From: Aquatica leii
Taxonomy: Eukaryota > Arthropoda > Insecta > Coleoptera > Lampyridae
Length of the DNA: 64,000 bases
Direction: 5' to 3'
NCBI GenBank assembly: GCA_035610365.1
Contig: CM069432.1
Coordinates: 72,234,520-72,298,519, forward strand
The notes beneath the pieces were generated by a model. That model had not been told where the DNA came from. It worked only from the letters and a program-made list of their open reading frames with translations, and did not search any database. Positions 22,331 to 33,302 of this stretch are shown piece by piece. The translations under genes were made by a program, and so were the position numbers. Numbering within the stretch: position 1 is the stretch's first letter; every line of letters starts with the position of its first letter.

Positions 22331-23819
22331 AATTTGATTGATGCAACTTTATAGAAAAACATGAATTAGATATACTTTCTCACTTTACAACAAAAATTAA
22401 AAAAAACATATTAACTATCACATCAAAAAACTCTTCTTTAGGAAAAATTTAAAAAAGCGATTATTTTTCTCAACAACTTTAACCGATACGATGGTTACAA
22501 AGTTTCTGACACCTGGTTACCTCTTGCTTTTTAACCTTAACTTTTTTTTAGCAAATTACTCATAACGGAATATCTATGATTTTTTAGTGTTTTTTTTTCA
22601 AATATTGAAGAAATACTGTAACCAAAAATATTATGCTCTTTTTCTAGGTTATCAAATTCCCCAACAATACTATATTTTTTTTATTATTATTATTTCCGTT
22701 TTATATAATAACTATTTTATTATATAACATAATAAACCTAGATGACTTTTGTTAAACTATTATTAGCAAAAACAAATATAAATTTTGTTTTATTATATCG
22801 TCATCAAGCCAATAACATTAGAAACAAAAAAACATTTTAATCGATTAAAAAATATACAATAAATTATTACAAACAACAAATTGTGACTTGCAAATTGTTA
22901 TTTATCAGTTTACTAGACTTATTATGCTATATGGTTGAAATAGTATAGGTTACTATATTTAAAATTAAATTTAAATATTCATTTTAAGTTTTATAGTAAA
23001 AAAAATACTAATATTGTATTTAGTATAAATAATGGTTTTAATTAAAACAAAAATTTTTCAAATAATAAATTTTTATTAATGTTGGTTTAAAATAAATGTA
23101 TTAAAAAAATGTTAAAATATTCTTTCTTTATGTAGTTAGTACTAGATGTAGTTTTAACCTACATAGATTCATGTAGCTTATTCTATAAAGCGTAATATGC
23201 AAACTACATGTAAACATGTTAAATGCAAAGTTTATTATGGTAAACCCTAAAAAACAATTTAACAACATTGTACATGCATATGGTCAATTTTTTTAACAAA
23301 AAATTATTTAAATAACGTTTTTTTAAGCGCAGGTAAAGAATACCTTATTATTAACCACTGGTTATTAATGAACATATTTAAATTTCTGATAATTCAAGAA
23401 AAAAGTTTACAAAACTGTTTACCAGAAGTAGAAGATTTTATTTAATGCTATTTTAAGAATTTAAATCATTCATGAAACAAATTAATTTGATTTTAAAAAC
23501 GTAAATTAGTTCGCGCTTAACTAAATGAGAATTTTAACTGTATTTATTATTCTTTAGATATAATCAGTGCTTAAAGTAATAATTTTTTTAAACAATTTTA
23601 GTAAGTTTAGCAAAACAAACTGTTACGTTATCTATTTATTTTGGTATTATAAATCACAATTACGATTTACGTCACAATTAATTCTATTAAATTAATGACA
23701 ACTGTCAAAATCACTAACTTGATTTTTAATTTGAAATTAACATCTTAATTTTTAAATTTGATGTAGTAACCAGTAAAAACATTTTAATAGTTCTAGTAGT
23801 GGAAACATTGTATATAGAC
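22331..23819. other. AT-rich stretch without recognisable gene
   Basis: Nothing supported. Poly-A and poly-T runs dominate. Confidence 0.4.
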
Positions 23820-23922
23820 CACGCTTGAGAGGATGATTATTACCTGCGGGATATCTCACGAGGCTTTGCGTCTCGCGATATAATCTGTCGCTTAGGTTTT
23901 AATCATGCACTTCTTAACCTTG
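23820..23922 (-). mobile_element. Miniature inverted-repeat element, copy 1 (103 bp)
   Basis: Read on the minus strand, this matches the element at 63894-64000 along its whole length: AAGGTTRAGAAGTGCAT at one end, TCGCGAGACGC in the middle, and CTCAA(C/G)CGTG at the other end. Its two ends are roughly inverted repeats of each other. It is GC-richer than its surroundings. No coding capacity. Confidence 0.7.
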
Positions 23923-24530
23923 GAATATAATATACTATTATTGTAAATATAAATATATTGCTTAATTTTTATACAAAAATTAATATCTTAAAGTAACCAA
24001 GTTTGCTGTAATTTTTATTATTATTCTGTTTTCAATTTTAAGTTTTGTTGAGTATGCGTTTTTATAAAAAAAATTTATATCTAAAATAGCACTAATTTAA
24101 AGAAAAATTCTCTAAAAACTAATAAAATGTAAAACACACAAAATTATCATTTTTTGCTGCTCAAATTCACATGAATTATCTCACGAGAAATTGTAAAATG
24201 CTGACGATTAAAATGTAAATTGTTTGGGCTACTCAAAAGTTTTTTGACGCAGTCGAAAAAAATTTCCGGGATTTGCGTATCAAACGTGAGTTTTTCGTGT
24301 TAACGATTAACTGGAAATCGAACCAAAATTTGTAACATTGTGAAGTTGTGCAACTGACTTCTTAAAAATCAGGAAACTGATCAGAACTGGTGCAACAACA
24401 GTAGAACGAAAAGGGAATGAAATTTGTAACAAAATCGTCTTAATTTTCAAAGAGGACCTACAGCGAATCAAAAAAAGAAACTGTGGTCATCTTTATAGTG
24501 GTTAAGAAGAATGTTAATAATCGTGACATT
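23923..24530. other. Spacer without recognisable gene
   Basis: No recognised coding content. The part from about 24230, of more average base composition, leads into the hammerhead-like motif and may be the 5' part of the same repeat, but I cannot name it. Confidence 0.3.
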
Positions 24531-24534
24531 TACC

Positions 24535-24575
24535 ACTCTGAAGATGCAAGCTGCAATGTCTTGCGAAACGTCAGT
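24535..24575 (+). ncRNA. Hammerhead ribozyme-like motif
   Basis: Plus strand: CUGAAGA at 24538-24544, one extra U, stem II GCAAG with CUUGC (perfect, 9-base loop), GAA, then ACGU and C at the cleavage position. ACT before the core can pair with AGT after the site as stem I. Helix III would be the palindrome ACGU. The host repeat is unknown; a gypsy gag fragment starts about 170 bases downstream. Confidence 0.5.
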
Positions 24576-24744
24576 TTGTTTGGGTTCACGAACGACAATA
24601 CGGCAAAGGCCAAGTTCTATTTCTTGTTTTGGCTCTCAAGAAGAGACTATGACCAAGCCTAAGTCTGGGTGTTTTATTACGACGCTTATAATCATAAACA
24701 TAACAACTGCGAAAGCTTAAGATTTTAAATCGTAACTATTTTAA

Positions 24745-25180
24745 TGCAAGTACAGTTTATAGAAATCCCTTCAACTGACTTAGGATCAATTGCTAATCCC
24801 CAAACAACTAACATGAACTAATTCAAAGGCGAATTCTTACAATGTATCCCCGAATTTGGTAACCCTAACAAACTGAATAAATATTTATTAATAAGTGAAT
24901 CAATAATTCAACAGTTTTACGATAAACAAAACTCTACTAATTTTCAAAACATCTTTATTATAAATTTGATTGTTTTAAAATTACGCGGAAATGCAAAATT
25001 ATTAGTAAAAATTCAAAACGTTTCTACATGGAGAAAATTGAAAACAATTTTAAGAAGTAGTTTTGTAGATTAAAGAAATAAATCTTGCCTTAACAAAGAT
25101 CTGGCAATGCTAAAACAAAATCTAAAAGAAAAACCCCAACAATTTTTTGACAGATTAGTTATATGCGCTTAATTGTTTTA
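24745..25180 (+). pseudogene. Ty3/gypsy gag fragment
   Basis: Frames on the plus strand give IPSTDLGSIANPQTT, IPEFGNPNKLNKYLLISESI, IQQFYDKQNSTNFQNIFIIN, KLRGNAKLLVKIQNVSTWRK and LNKDLAMLKQNLKEKPQQFF. This is the pattern of insect gypsy gag proteins (pattern: F-x-G-x-P-x-x-L-x-x-F-[IL]...I...K-[LI]-x-G-x-A...W-x-x-[LF]-K-x-x-L, then L-x-x-[LM]-x-Q-x-x-x-E-x-x-x-x-[FY]-x-x-R). In-frame stops break it in at least three places. Protease and pol are not found directly downstream. Confidence 0.65.
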
Positions 25181-26232
25181 AACTTAGTAATTGCTATTAG
25201 TATTTGTTAATTAATACCTTTTTCTAACAATCAAAAGCTTGATATGATTTGCTGTTAGATAAAAAATGTCTACTCAATGAATCTATTTTGAAAAAGTTAG
25301 TTACAAATTAAGAAAACATGGTGCGTTTGATAGTGTTACTTTCCAAAAAACTTTCGTTTGATGAAAAAAAAATATATTAAGTAACACAACATTATTTTAT
25401 GACAATTTAAACAAAATTGATAATGGTTGCAAAAAAACATTTTTGTGAGAAAATAAAAACAAAGTCGCAAAAATTTGATTTTGATTAAAAATACGAAATT
25501 GCAGAATCTATTTAAACATAACTTTTTATGATTTTTATATTTTTATAATCTTATACCGAGATAGCGTATATCAAAATAGGTTATTAGGTTTTTTTGGTTT
25601 GCTAAAAAATACAGTAGAAGTTTTTATAGATAATACTTTTTAGATTATTCGTTTCTAACAAGTATCAAGATTTACCGTTTTAACTTTAATTTATGATACA
25701 TTTGACTTTTCTGCATAATAAAACTTTAATTATGTTATAATAAAACAACTAAATAAAAAACCATAAAGTACTCACGTACTGATAAATTTTACATTTGAAT
25801 TGAAATATAGGTTTAATTGAAAGTTGTGTGCTTACCCGTAAAATTCCGAGTCGGAAATGTAACTTGTTCGAAGTTTTAAATGTATAAGTTAAGAGAAGTT
25901 TCGTGTATTTAAGTTTTATTTAAATTTGATTTGGTATAAAATTATATGTTTCTACTTTATATCAAGTATTAAGTTAAATCACTGTTTGCTTCTCACGCTA
26001 CGTGTTGCACGCTTTACGTTTTTTACTAAAATTGCAAAAATAAAGTTTTTACTGCTAGGTGGATCTTAGAAGTTTTATTAATTGATTGTAACAATACTAA
26101 TAAGTATAAATGTGTTTTTGAGCGTTTATTAAGCTTTATTTTATAATTTCGTTCACAGAACCGAATATAGCTTCTGCAGCAGCTCTTATTCGATATTATA
26201 AGTTTTTTTAGAAACAATAAAATATTTATATT
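25181..26232. other. AT-rich stretch without recognisable gene
   Basis: Nothing supported. Frames downstream of the gag fragment decay beyond recognition by about 25350. Confidence 0.4.
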
Positions 26233-26320
26233 AAGATGATAACGTCTTTCGGGTTTGGACCATGTCATTGTTGCAACCGAAGTTGCCAACGTTTCACCTA
26301 TTTTTGTAGTCATCAGGACG
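26233..26320 (-). ncRNA. Hammerhead-like motif followed by a 60 bp-type repeat unit
   Basis: On the minus strand, CUGAUGA (about 26318-26312) is followed by a weak CUA/UAG stem, GAA, and ACGU with U at the cleavage position; GTC upstream can pair with GGC downstream. Directly after it lies a unit reading GGTTGCAACAATGACATGG then TCCAAACCCG. This unit also forms the tandem and inverted array at 54021-54166. Stem II is poorer than in the other copies. Confidence 0.35.
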
Positions 26321-26449
26321 TGAGAGAAATCGAAAAACTCAAACAAACAACCAAAATCTAACTAAAAACTTTTCAAAAGTTGGGTAATCAACTTGTGAAC
26401 CAAACCAGATTCTAAACTCCATAGAAGTGGTTTAAGAACAAATAGCCTT

Positions 26450-26700
26450 CGTGTATAAAAAAGAAGTATTGTCACAGCTGATTAAGCTCGACTCTGATTA
26501 TGTTACAGTTGAAAGGATTAATGACGAGGGAACCAAAGAGGGGATAGCTCGAAACCATGATCACGATTGAAGTTATTAGGGTGTTTAATGATTTTTATGC
26601 TCTCTTAGAATTTCTTGTTGAAAATGAATGGAGATTTGGCAATCATCAAAACGTTATCAAAATCTATCTTGTGACCCGTAGTAAAATGACGTTTTGGTGA
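26450..26700 (+). pseudogene. Unrecognised broken coding-like stretch
   Basis: Two plus-strand runs are open for about 40 codons each: one reading SLRVYKKEVLSQLIKLDSDY onward (26440-26570), then after a stop IEVIRVFNDFYALLEFLVEN and EWRFGNHQNVIKIY (26565-26700). The second run faintly resembles a segment near the C-terminal end of insect fatty acyl-CoA reductases (pattern ...F-x-x-N-E-W-x-F-x-N-x-N-V...), but the match is short and I do not rely on it. Confidence 0.25.
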
Positions 26701-27477
26701 TTAACAATAAAGCTTAATGCTTTACTTAGGTATTAAGGTAAAAATTATGATCGTTGCTGTCCAAGTACGCCCAAAATTTAAAATTTATCAAAACACAATA
26801 TTTGAAAAATACAAATTAAACATTGATTTGTATTATATTCACTTCCTACAGCTGATAATTTTAATGCAATTTATAATGTAAAACAAGCAAAAGTAGTAAT
26901 TGTAAGTGCATAAAACATGAAAGAAATATTGCTTATTCCAAATGGTTCTCTAGAGGAAGTTACTGGAACCTATTTTAGTTCACAGATTTTATTTAATATA
27001 TGATACAACATGAACACAACTTTGCCACTATTTTTAAAATTTGTGTCATATTGATGATGTTGGTGTTAATTAGATTTTATTTTGTAATGGGGAAGAATTG
27101 TAACTGAGTTATGCATTCTATTTAAGATTAAAAATTAAATTTCGTTCTATTGAATTGTTAGTATCAAAAACTGTTGATAAATGTTGTAAACGCAAACAGT
27201 AGACACATTATTGAAGTTTGCGGTCTAACACAATCTTTATGTTGGTGTAATGTATGATCGTATAATTCAAAAAACAGTTGTATAATAAGTAAATACACTG
27301 TTAATATCTTATTATTTTAAAGTCTAAATAAGTCTAGGTACACAAAATAGCTGTCAACAGTCAACACTTCAATTTGCATTTCTTGTTTTTTTTTTTTTAT
27401 TATGACTAAATTTAGTATAAAAAGGTATTTTTATGGTTGTCAGCTTATTTGTCTGTTTTTATAATGTAACATAAAAA
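26701..27477. other. AT-rich stretch without recognisable gene
   Basis: No feature supported up to the target duplication of the BEL element. Confidence 0.35.
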
Positions 27478-27482
27478 TTGAC
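27478..27482. repeat. Target site duplication (TTGAC), left
   Basis: Direct repeat of 33611-33615, immediately outside the LTR. Confidence 0.9.
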
Positions 27483-27790
27483 TGTTTGTGAATAAGGTTG
27501 CGCTGGTGGTCGCAAATTAATGATATTAAATCACTTACGAGTAATCCGCAAGGCTCGGAATGGTGACAGTCTTCTTGTGTTCAATCTGGCCAGATGAACG
27601 TGAAGCGAATTCACCGCACTAATATTTTACAGCCGCGGAAACTCGTTTGCACAAATAAAAGTTCTCGTTTTTAAAAATTACGATGCGTGGTGTATTAACA
27701 CTAGGAAACGAATGCAATGGGAATGTGGTGATAAGGATAAGGAACAATGAAAGGAGGAGAAAGTACAAATTGACGTACTTGGCGTTAACA
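27483..27790 (-). repeat. BEL 3' LTR
   Basis: 308 bp, minus-strand sense TGTTAACG...CACAAACA. It differs from the 5' LTR at one position (A here, G at the other copy, near 27573/33393 on the plus strand). Confidence 0.95.
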
Positions 27791-27805
27791 TACCGCCCAC
27801 CAAAT
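27791..27805 (-). other. BEL polypurine tract
   Basis: On the minus strand, TTGGTGGGCGGTA lies directly before the 3' LTR, where second-strand priming is expected. Confidence 0.55.
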
Positions 27806-27925
27806 TAGAATAATTTCATATAATGTAAAAAGGTTAAATTAAACTAAGAGCAAAGCAAATTAAACTTAATTGCAGATAAACTGTAACTAACATAAAAAAT
27901 TAAGCAAATAAATTTTAACTAATAA

Positions 27926-29240
27926 CTAATTTGAGGATACCGGCAGAGGTACAAGGCTTGCAACTGGACGAGTGTAGGTACCACTACCTGTACGAATTGA
28001 AGCAACTCTAGCTATACGGTCTGAACCTGGATACAAGCATTCAATACGACCTATAGGCCAAGATAAAGGATGCGACGCAACTCCTTTCAGTAACACGATA
28101 TCTCCAACATTTGGAATCGATGTGTTAGATGTCCACTTATTGCGTTGAATCAGATGGTTCAAGTACTCTTTAGACCAACGATTCCAAAACGATTGAAGAA
28201 TCTGATTTTGCCTTAACCAACGGTTACGCATGTTACGTGACTCGGGAATAGGATTTTCCGGTACAGAAAGTAAAGGTGACCCTATTAAAAAATGACCAGG
28301 GCTCAAATAATCACAAGACTCCGATGGATCTTCAGATAAGGTGCACAAAGGACGACTGTTAAGAACAGCTTCGATTCTAGCGAATAAGGTAGCGTATTCT
28401 TCGAATGTGGCCGATGCATTACCTAACAAGCGATAAAGCAAAGCTTTGGCAGATTTGATAGCTGCTTCCCACAAACCTCCAAAATGAGGGCCATATGGAG
28501 GACTAAACTGCCATTTTACTTGTCGTGTAGATAAAAAATCATAAATATCTGTGACATGAAGAATTAAAAATTTGTAAACTTCCGTTATGTGCTTACAAGC
28601 TCCTATAAAGTTACGCCCATTATCAGAGTAAATAACTGATGGTAAACCCCGTCTAGCTACAAATCTATCAAGAGCAGCTAAAAAAGCATCAGTGCTCAAC
28701 TCAGATACAAACTCAAGATGTACCGCTTTAGTTATAAAACAAATAAATAAACATAAGTAACCTTTAGTGACCACTGGTCTACGTAAGCGGTTAGATCTTA
28801 CTGAAAAAGGCCCGGCATAATCTACACCTACTTGTGAAAAAGGGCGAGAGATGGAAACTCTAGAAGCAGGAAGATCGGCCATTGGAGGTTGGAAAGTAAT
28901 AGCACGAAATTTATAACAAGTAAAACATTCTCGTATGCATTTTCGAAGCAAACCACGAAGCGATAAAATCCAGAACTTTGTTCTAATAAGAGCTTGAACA
29001 GTGTTAGGACCAGAATGTAATGACAGATGATGATAATAAAAACATATTAATTTAGAGAGATGAGCATTTTTGGGTAGCAATAACGGATGCTTGGCTGCTT
29101 CATGCAAAGCGGAGTAACGTAATCTTCCGCCCACCCTGAGGAAACCAAATGAATCAATAAAAGGCGATAACGATGCTAGGTTGCGACTTGCGTTCGTTTT
29201 ATTTTGGATTTGTTTTATTTCAGAATGAAAATAATGATTT
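27926..29240 (-). pseudogene. BEL/Pao integrase
   Basis: The open part (29134-27926) has 402 codons, but the frame continues upstream in the same phase to about 29240 (HYFHSEIKQIQNK...SPFIDSFGFLRVGG), so the first Met is internal. Landmarks: H-x-x-H (HHLSLHSG) and Cys70/Cys73 of the zinc-binding region, then the catalytic triad D105 (GVDYAGPF), D171 (YSDNGRNF) and E223 (GGLWEAAIKS). The C-terminal part (VGDIVLLKGV, WPIGRIECLYPGSD) is the usual BEL tail. This segment is intact in itself and all three acidic residues are present. It is shifted by one base relative to the reverse transcriptase/RNase H frame, so it cannot be made as part of the polyprotein. Confidence 0.93.
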
Positions 29241-29799
29241 TGAGTAATTTTGTAAGTGATAATGTAGAACTTTCTAATTCTGCCACAGATAATGATCCAG
29301 AAATACGTACGTCATCTCGAAGCCTTGAATTGTGAATAAAACGTCTTATCCAAGCAAAAACACGACGTAATCTTAAGAAACTTGAGGTATTATTTATTTT
29401 GTCTAATAACGGATTTGAGGTTGTATGCTTTGTAAGTAAGCAATTGAAGTCTTGTTTCATTTCCGAAAGCAAAGAGGAATGCTTATTATGCATTTGAAAA
29501 GGAGGTGGCCATTTTGAAACTACTTTGTTCAAAAATGAGGGACCATTAAACCAAAATAGTTTGATATCCGGACTAACAAATTGAGATACAGTTAATCCTC
29601 GCGAAGGAAGGTCAGCGGGATTGTTTTCAGATTTAATGTAAGACCAAACACACTTTGAAGTTTTTTCTGTTATTGTAACAATCCTATTACACACAAACGT
29701 TTTTAATAAGTGTGGTGGAGTCATAATCCAAGATAAAACTATTTCTGAATCTGAAAATAAGTGAACAGATTCAATGAAAAATGGCAAAGAAACAGTCAC
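29215..29799 (-). pseudogene. BEL/Pao RNase H C-terminal part and linker
   Basis: It is in the same frame as the reverse transcriptase but separated from it by an in-frame TAA at 29812-29814. It contains LFSDSEIVLSWI (an RNase H catalytic Asp region) and NPADLPSRGLTVSQ (family N-P-A-D-x-x-[ST]-R-G), then WFNGPSFL and the linker toward integrase. It ends at a TAA after a one-base frame slip near 29217-29240. Confidence 0.9.
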
Positions 29800-29811
29800 T
29801 ACTGATTCGAC

Positions 29812-31350
29812 TTAATTGGCTAATAAAACGGCGGCGCTCAACTCCAAACGAGGAATAGACATGATTTTGAGTGGTGCTACTTTGGTTTTTGCCTTCCAAA
29901 AATAGGAAAAAAAATTTGAATTTGACTGGACGCATAAGTATAGAACAGCAGAATAACCCTTTTCTGAAGCATCACAAAATCCCGCAAGTCTAATTAGAGT
30001 AGGTTTCTGTGGAAGCACGCACCTAGGGATTTTAACAGTAGCAAGAAGAGAAATGTTTTCTGTAAATAATAACCAATTTTTTTCTAGTGCTGGTGGAATC
30101 AAATCGTCCCAACCAACTTGAGCTAACCACAAATGTTGAAGTAAAACTTTCATCGAAAAAACAACGGGTGCCAAAAACCCAAGCGGGTCAAAAATTCGTG
30201 CGATATACGATAACAAATTTCGTTTTGTAATAGTATCATCGTAAGGCAGCACTCGAAACAGAAGAAAGTCAGAGTTTGGATTCCAAGATAATCCTAGGAT
30301 TTTTAAAGAATTTTCCTCGTCAGAAAAATCTAATTGCGATTCTATATGATCTTCAGGTAACTCGGCTAAAACTTCTGGATGACTACTGGCCCATTTTCTG
30401 AGTTGAAAACCTCCGCCCTTAAATAAATCAGTTAACTGGTTTCGTAAATTTATAGCAGAAGATACATCTTGATGACCAGTTATCACATCGTCTACATATG
30501 TAGAGTTCATGATGGCACAAGACGCATCTGGATATCGTGCACCATCATCGTGAACAAGTTGGTGTAATACGCGTATTGCTAAGTAGGCGGAAGGAGTAAG
30601 ACCATAAGTAACAGTATTGAGTTCAAACTCCTGTACATTGCCATCAGAGGAAGCGCGCCAAAGAATATGTTGTACAGCTCTATCTTCCTTTCGAACTGTT
30701 ATCTGACGGTACATTTTTTGTATATCTGCACATAATGCAACAGGATAACAACGAAATTTTAATAAGATTTGAATAAGGTCTGTTTGTAGTTTGGGTCCGG
30801 GCAGTAATCGCTCGTTGAGAGAAACTCCTGTTGAATCAGGATCAGAAGCGTTAAATACAACGCGAATTTTTGTTGTGGAACTTGATTGTTTAGTGACGAC
30901 ATGGTGCGGTATTATATACGTGGAAGGAGAAGAAGCAATTGACATATGTTCTGATATCAAGTAATCTTGCATAAAATCATTGTATTGTTTGAATTTTTCG
31001 GGAATACTGCGTAATCGAGTTTCTAGTTTTAACAAAGACCGTAAACCTCGTGAAGAGTTTGAGGACAAAGGGCTCGAATTAGGTTTAAATGGAAGCGCTA
31101 CAACATATCTTCCAGTTTTGTCACGTTTGTGAGTTTTTATAAAATGTTGTTCAACGTACAAATTTGTTGGATCAGAAGGTGAAGCTCTAAAAATTTCTTC
31201 AACTTTCCAAAACCGTTTTAAATCTTTGGATAATTTAGAGAAAGTAAGCATACTGTGTAATGTCTGTTCATTATTCGGAAAATCTATGGGACCTATTATT
31301 GTCCATCCGAAATAAGTATTTACGGCAGAGGGATAACCAGTAACATATAC
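29812..31350 (-). pseudogene. BEL/Pao reverse transcriptase and RNase H start
   Basis: The open segment counted from its first Met (31251) has 479 codons, but the same frame is open back to the TGA at 31354-31356, reading GYPSAVNTYFGWTIIGPI (protease-RT junction of BEL). Landmarks from that Met: HIKTHKRD-type entry, RVVFNASDPDSTGVSLNE at about 130, DIQKMYRQI at about 176, TYGLTPSAYLA at about 215, and the catalytic box YVDD at 252-255. RNase H begins with GFCDASEKGYSAVLY near 425. All these motifs look intact. The stop at 29812 cuts the protein in the middle of RNase H. Confidence 0.93.
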
Positions 31351-31353
31351 TCT

Positions 31354-31755
31354 TCATGCTTTATTAAAAATGGTAGGGCATACGTCGGCACCTAATAACA
31401 AATCGATAAAAGAAGGGATATGAAACGTTTCGTCAGTTAAGTTCAAGTAGCGAAACTGTTCTATAACACTTTCAAGTAACTGAGAAGAAGGTATTCGACT
31501 AGCAAGTTTAGGTAAAACTACCACGGAAATACACATTACATGAATTAAAAATTTTGAACGAAGGCAGCAATTTACGATACTCTGAGACTTTATTGTAGAC
31601 TTACCGATTGCTGATAGCTTTGTACAAGCTAATTGTGGTTTTAATCTGAGCAACTTTACTAAAGATTCAGTAATAGCGGAAATTTGTGATCCGGGAAAAG
31701 AACCATTTTGATCAGCAATGTAAGTCTGAACAGTTCCTAACAATACTTGTTTTAC
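31354..31755 (-). pseudogene. BEL/Pao protease, active site deleted
   Basis: It is in frame with gag and reverse transcriptase, bounded by a TAG (31756-31758) and a TGA (31354-31356). It starts VKQVLLGTVQTYIADQNGSF and goes straight to PGSQISAITESL. BEL proteases have a short segment at this junction ending in the catalytic D-S-G-S-Q. Here about six residues including the Asp-Ser are gone, leaving P-G-S-Q, so the enzyme would be inactive even without the stops. It ends in LLLGADVCPTIF (family L-I-G-x-D), as usual. Confidence 0.85.
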
Positions 31756-32640
31756 CTAAGCTGCTGCAAAACTAGATAAAGAAGTTGAGGCAAACAGAGT
31801 AACATCTGATTTATGTGAAGTAGACAGTTGAACTTCATGAGAAGATTGTAAGGCATTCTTTACTGATTCGGAAACAATGTTAGCATGCGCTAAAACAGGA
31901 CGAAGCGGTATTTGCATCGAGTGCAATAAAGTGTAATGTTTATTTCCACCGCAAACTCTACAAACCGCCTTGGATTTGCAATTCAAACGAGAATGATTTC
32001 CGATGCAATTATAACACCTATTGGATTTGCGTAAGTAGTCGTATTTGTCTGACAAATTTAAATTTATGAATTCTGGACATTGATACAATAAATGTATGCC
32101 TTTACAACGAGGACATGTTAAATTCCGAACTTGTGAAGAGTGCAACGAATTATAAAAGTGCGAAGGTTTTGATGGCAATTGTAATTTACTTTTGTTTTTA
32201 TTAGAAGCATTAAATGGTTTAGAATAAGGTTCGGATAACTCGTAGCTGCGCATCTGCTGAGTAATAAACTCAATTAGATTTTCATACAGCGGTATCTCAT
32301 TGGAAATGTATTTATTTTCAAAAGCACGTTTAGTAGTTGGATCTATATTCTTTAACGATAACGAAAATAATAAGAAATCTGCTAAGTCGTCAATACCTAA
32401 TGACTTTATAGCGTGTACACATGTTTGATGAACGTTTAAAAAATCTTTCAAGCTTTGTAGTGTAGCTGATGATGCCACTTGAAAACTTAAAATTTTATTT
32501 AAATACATGGTAGCTATCCGTCTTTTATTTTGATACCTTTCGTGTAAGGTTTGATAAGCTAAAGAATAATGATCATCAATAAGTTGAAATTCTGATATTA
32601 CTGACAAAGCTTCTCCAGACAGTACTGATTTCAAATATTG
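31756..32640 (-). pseudogene. BEL/Pao gag, C-terminal part with zinc knuckles
   Basis: A 292-codon segment that starts inside gag (LSGEALSVISEFQLID, family L-x-G-x-A-...-I) and contains LNKILSFQVASSATLQSLKD and LLFSLSLKNIDPTTKRAFEN. Three zinc-binding motifs then follow: CPRCKGIHLLYQC, CYNCIGNHSRLNC and CRVCGGNKHYTLLH. The segment is one base out of frame with the N-terminal part and ends at TAG 31756-31758, directly before protease. BEL elements usually have one long gag-pol frame, so this stop is more likely a mutation than a programmed signal. Confidence 0.9.
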
Positions 32641-33164
32641 AAATTTTGAGATATGCGTAATGAACTGTTGTTATGTACAATCGAATTGTATAATGAAATA
32701 AATTCAGGCCACTCTTCGATATTACCAGAAAAGTTAGGCAGCGATATCTTTGGAAGCGTGAACGCGGGCGAGGAAGAGTCATGAACAGGAGATAAAGATG
32801 TTTCTGTTTGTACTGGAAGCTGTTTTTTAAGTTTAATGTAAGTAGCTCTAATGTAAGCAATAATTTCGTCAAAGGCGCAATGAGGTTGATACAATTGGTT
32901 TTCATCTAATTGTTCTTCGGGTTTTAAAAGCGTGTTGTATTCAACAATTTGATATTGAAAACTTTCGAAATCGGCCTCGTACCTATCTAATTTAGCGTTG
33001 TAGGCTTCCAATACCTCAAATTTTTCAATTGTATAATCTTTTACTTTGTTGTAAATAAAGGTCACGTTTGCAAATAAGCTTGAACGTTTGCTGATAGTTT
33101 TCGATAGCTTATCTGCAATTGATTCGACGTTGCTTTTAGCCATAATCGTATGAAATGTATGCAC
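32631..33164 (-). pseudogene. BEL/Pao gag, N-terminal part
   Basis: It begins at an ATG at 33164, about 140 bases after the 5' LTR, which is the expected gag start (the next Met, at 33140, reads MAKSNVESIADKL and is equally possible). It runs 177 codons and includes LPKISLPNFSGNIEEWPEFI followed by SLYNSIVHNN. That is the hallmark of BEL gag (L-P-[KR]-[IL]-x-[LI]-P-x-F-x-G-x-x-x-x-W-x-x-F). The frame ends at a stop caused by loss of one base in an A-rich run near 32645. Gag sequence goes on in the next frame. Confidence 0.9.
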
Positions 33165-33283
33165 GAATAAATTTTAAATGATTATTCTAATTTTGTTGCA
33201 ATATTAATTTAAAATTTATTTAAGGATGCAAACAGGTAGCACTGTAGTTTATGTAGGATTCAGAGGTTACAGAATAAATTTTA

Positions 33284-33302
33284 TACGGCGCGTAGGACCA
33301 AA
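33284..33302 (-). other. BEL primer binding site
   Basis: On the minus strand, TGGTCCTACGCGCC follows the 5' LTR after two bases. It starts with TGG, as expected for pairing with a tRNA CCA end. The tRNA identity is not determined. Confidence 0.5.

Noticed and set aside
26026-26346. Minus-strand open frame, 106 codons
   Set aside because: It runs through the hammerhead-like motif and the 60 bp-type repeat unit, then into Lys/Leu-rich AT DNA; no domain is visible.
26565-26700. Fatty acyl-CoA reductase exon
   Set aside because: Only a short FLVENEWRFGN-like similarity, with no flanking splice sites and a stop just upstream; kept as unrecognised.
31756-31758. Programmed stop-codon readthrough between BEL gag and pol
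   Set aside because: Two further in-frame stops and two frameshifts follow in the same element, so decay is the simpler explanation.
32576-32905. Minus-strand 109-codon frame overlapping the BEL gag
   Set aside because: Out-of-frame shadow of gag, whose own frames show the family motifs.
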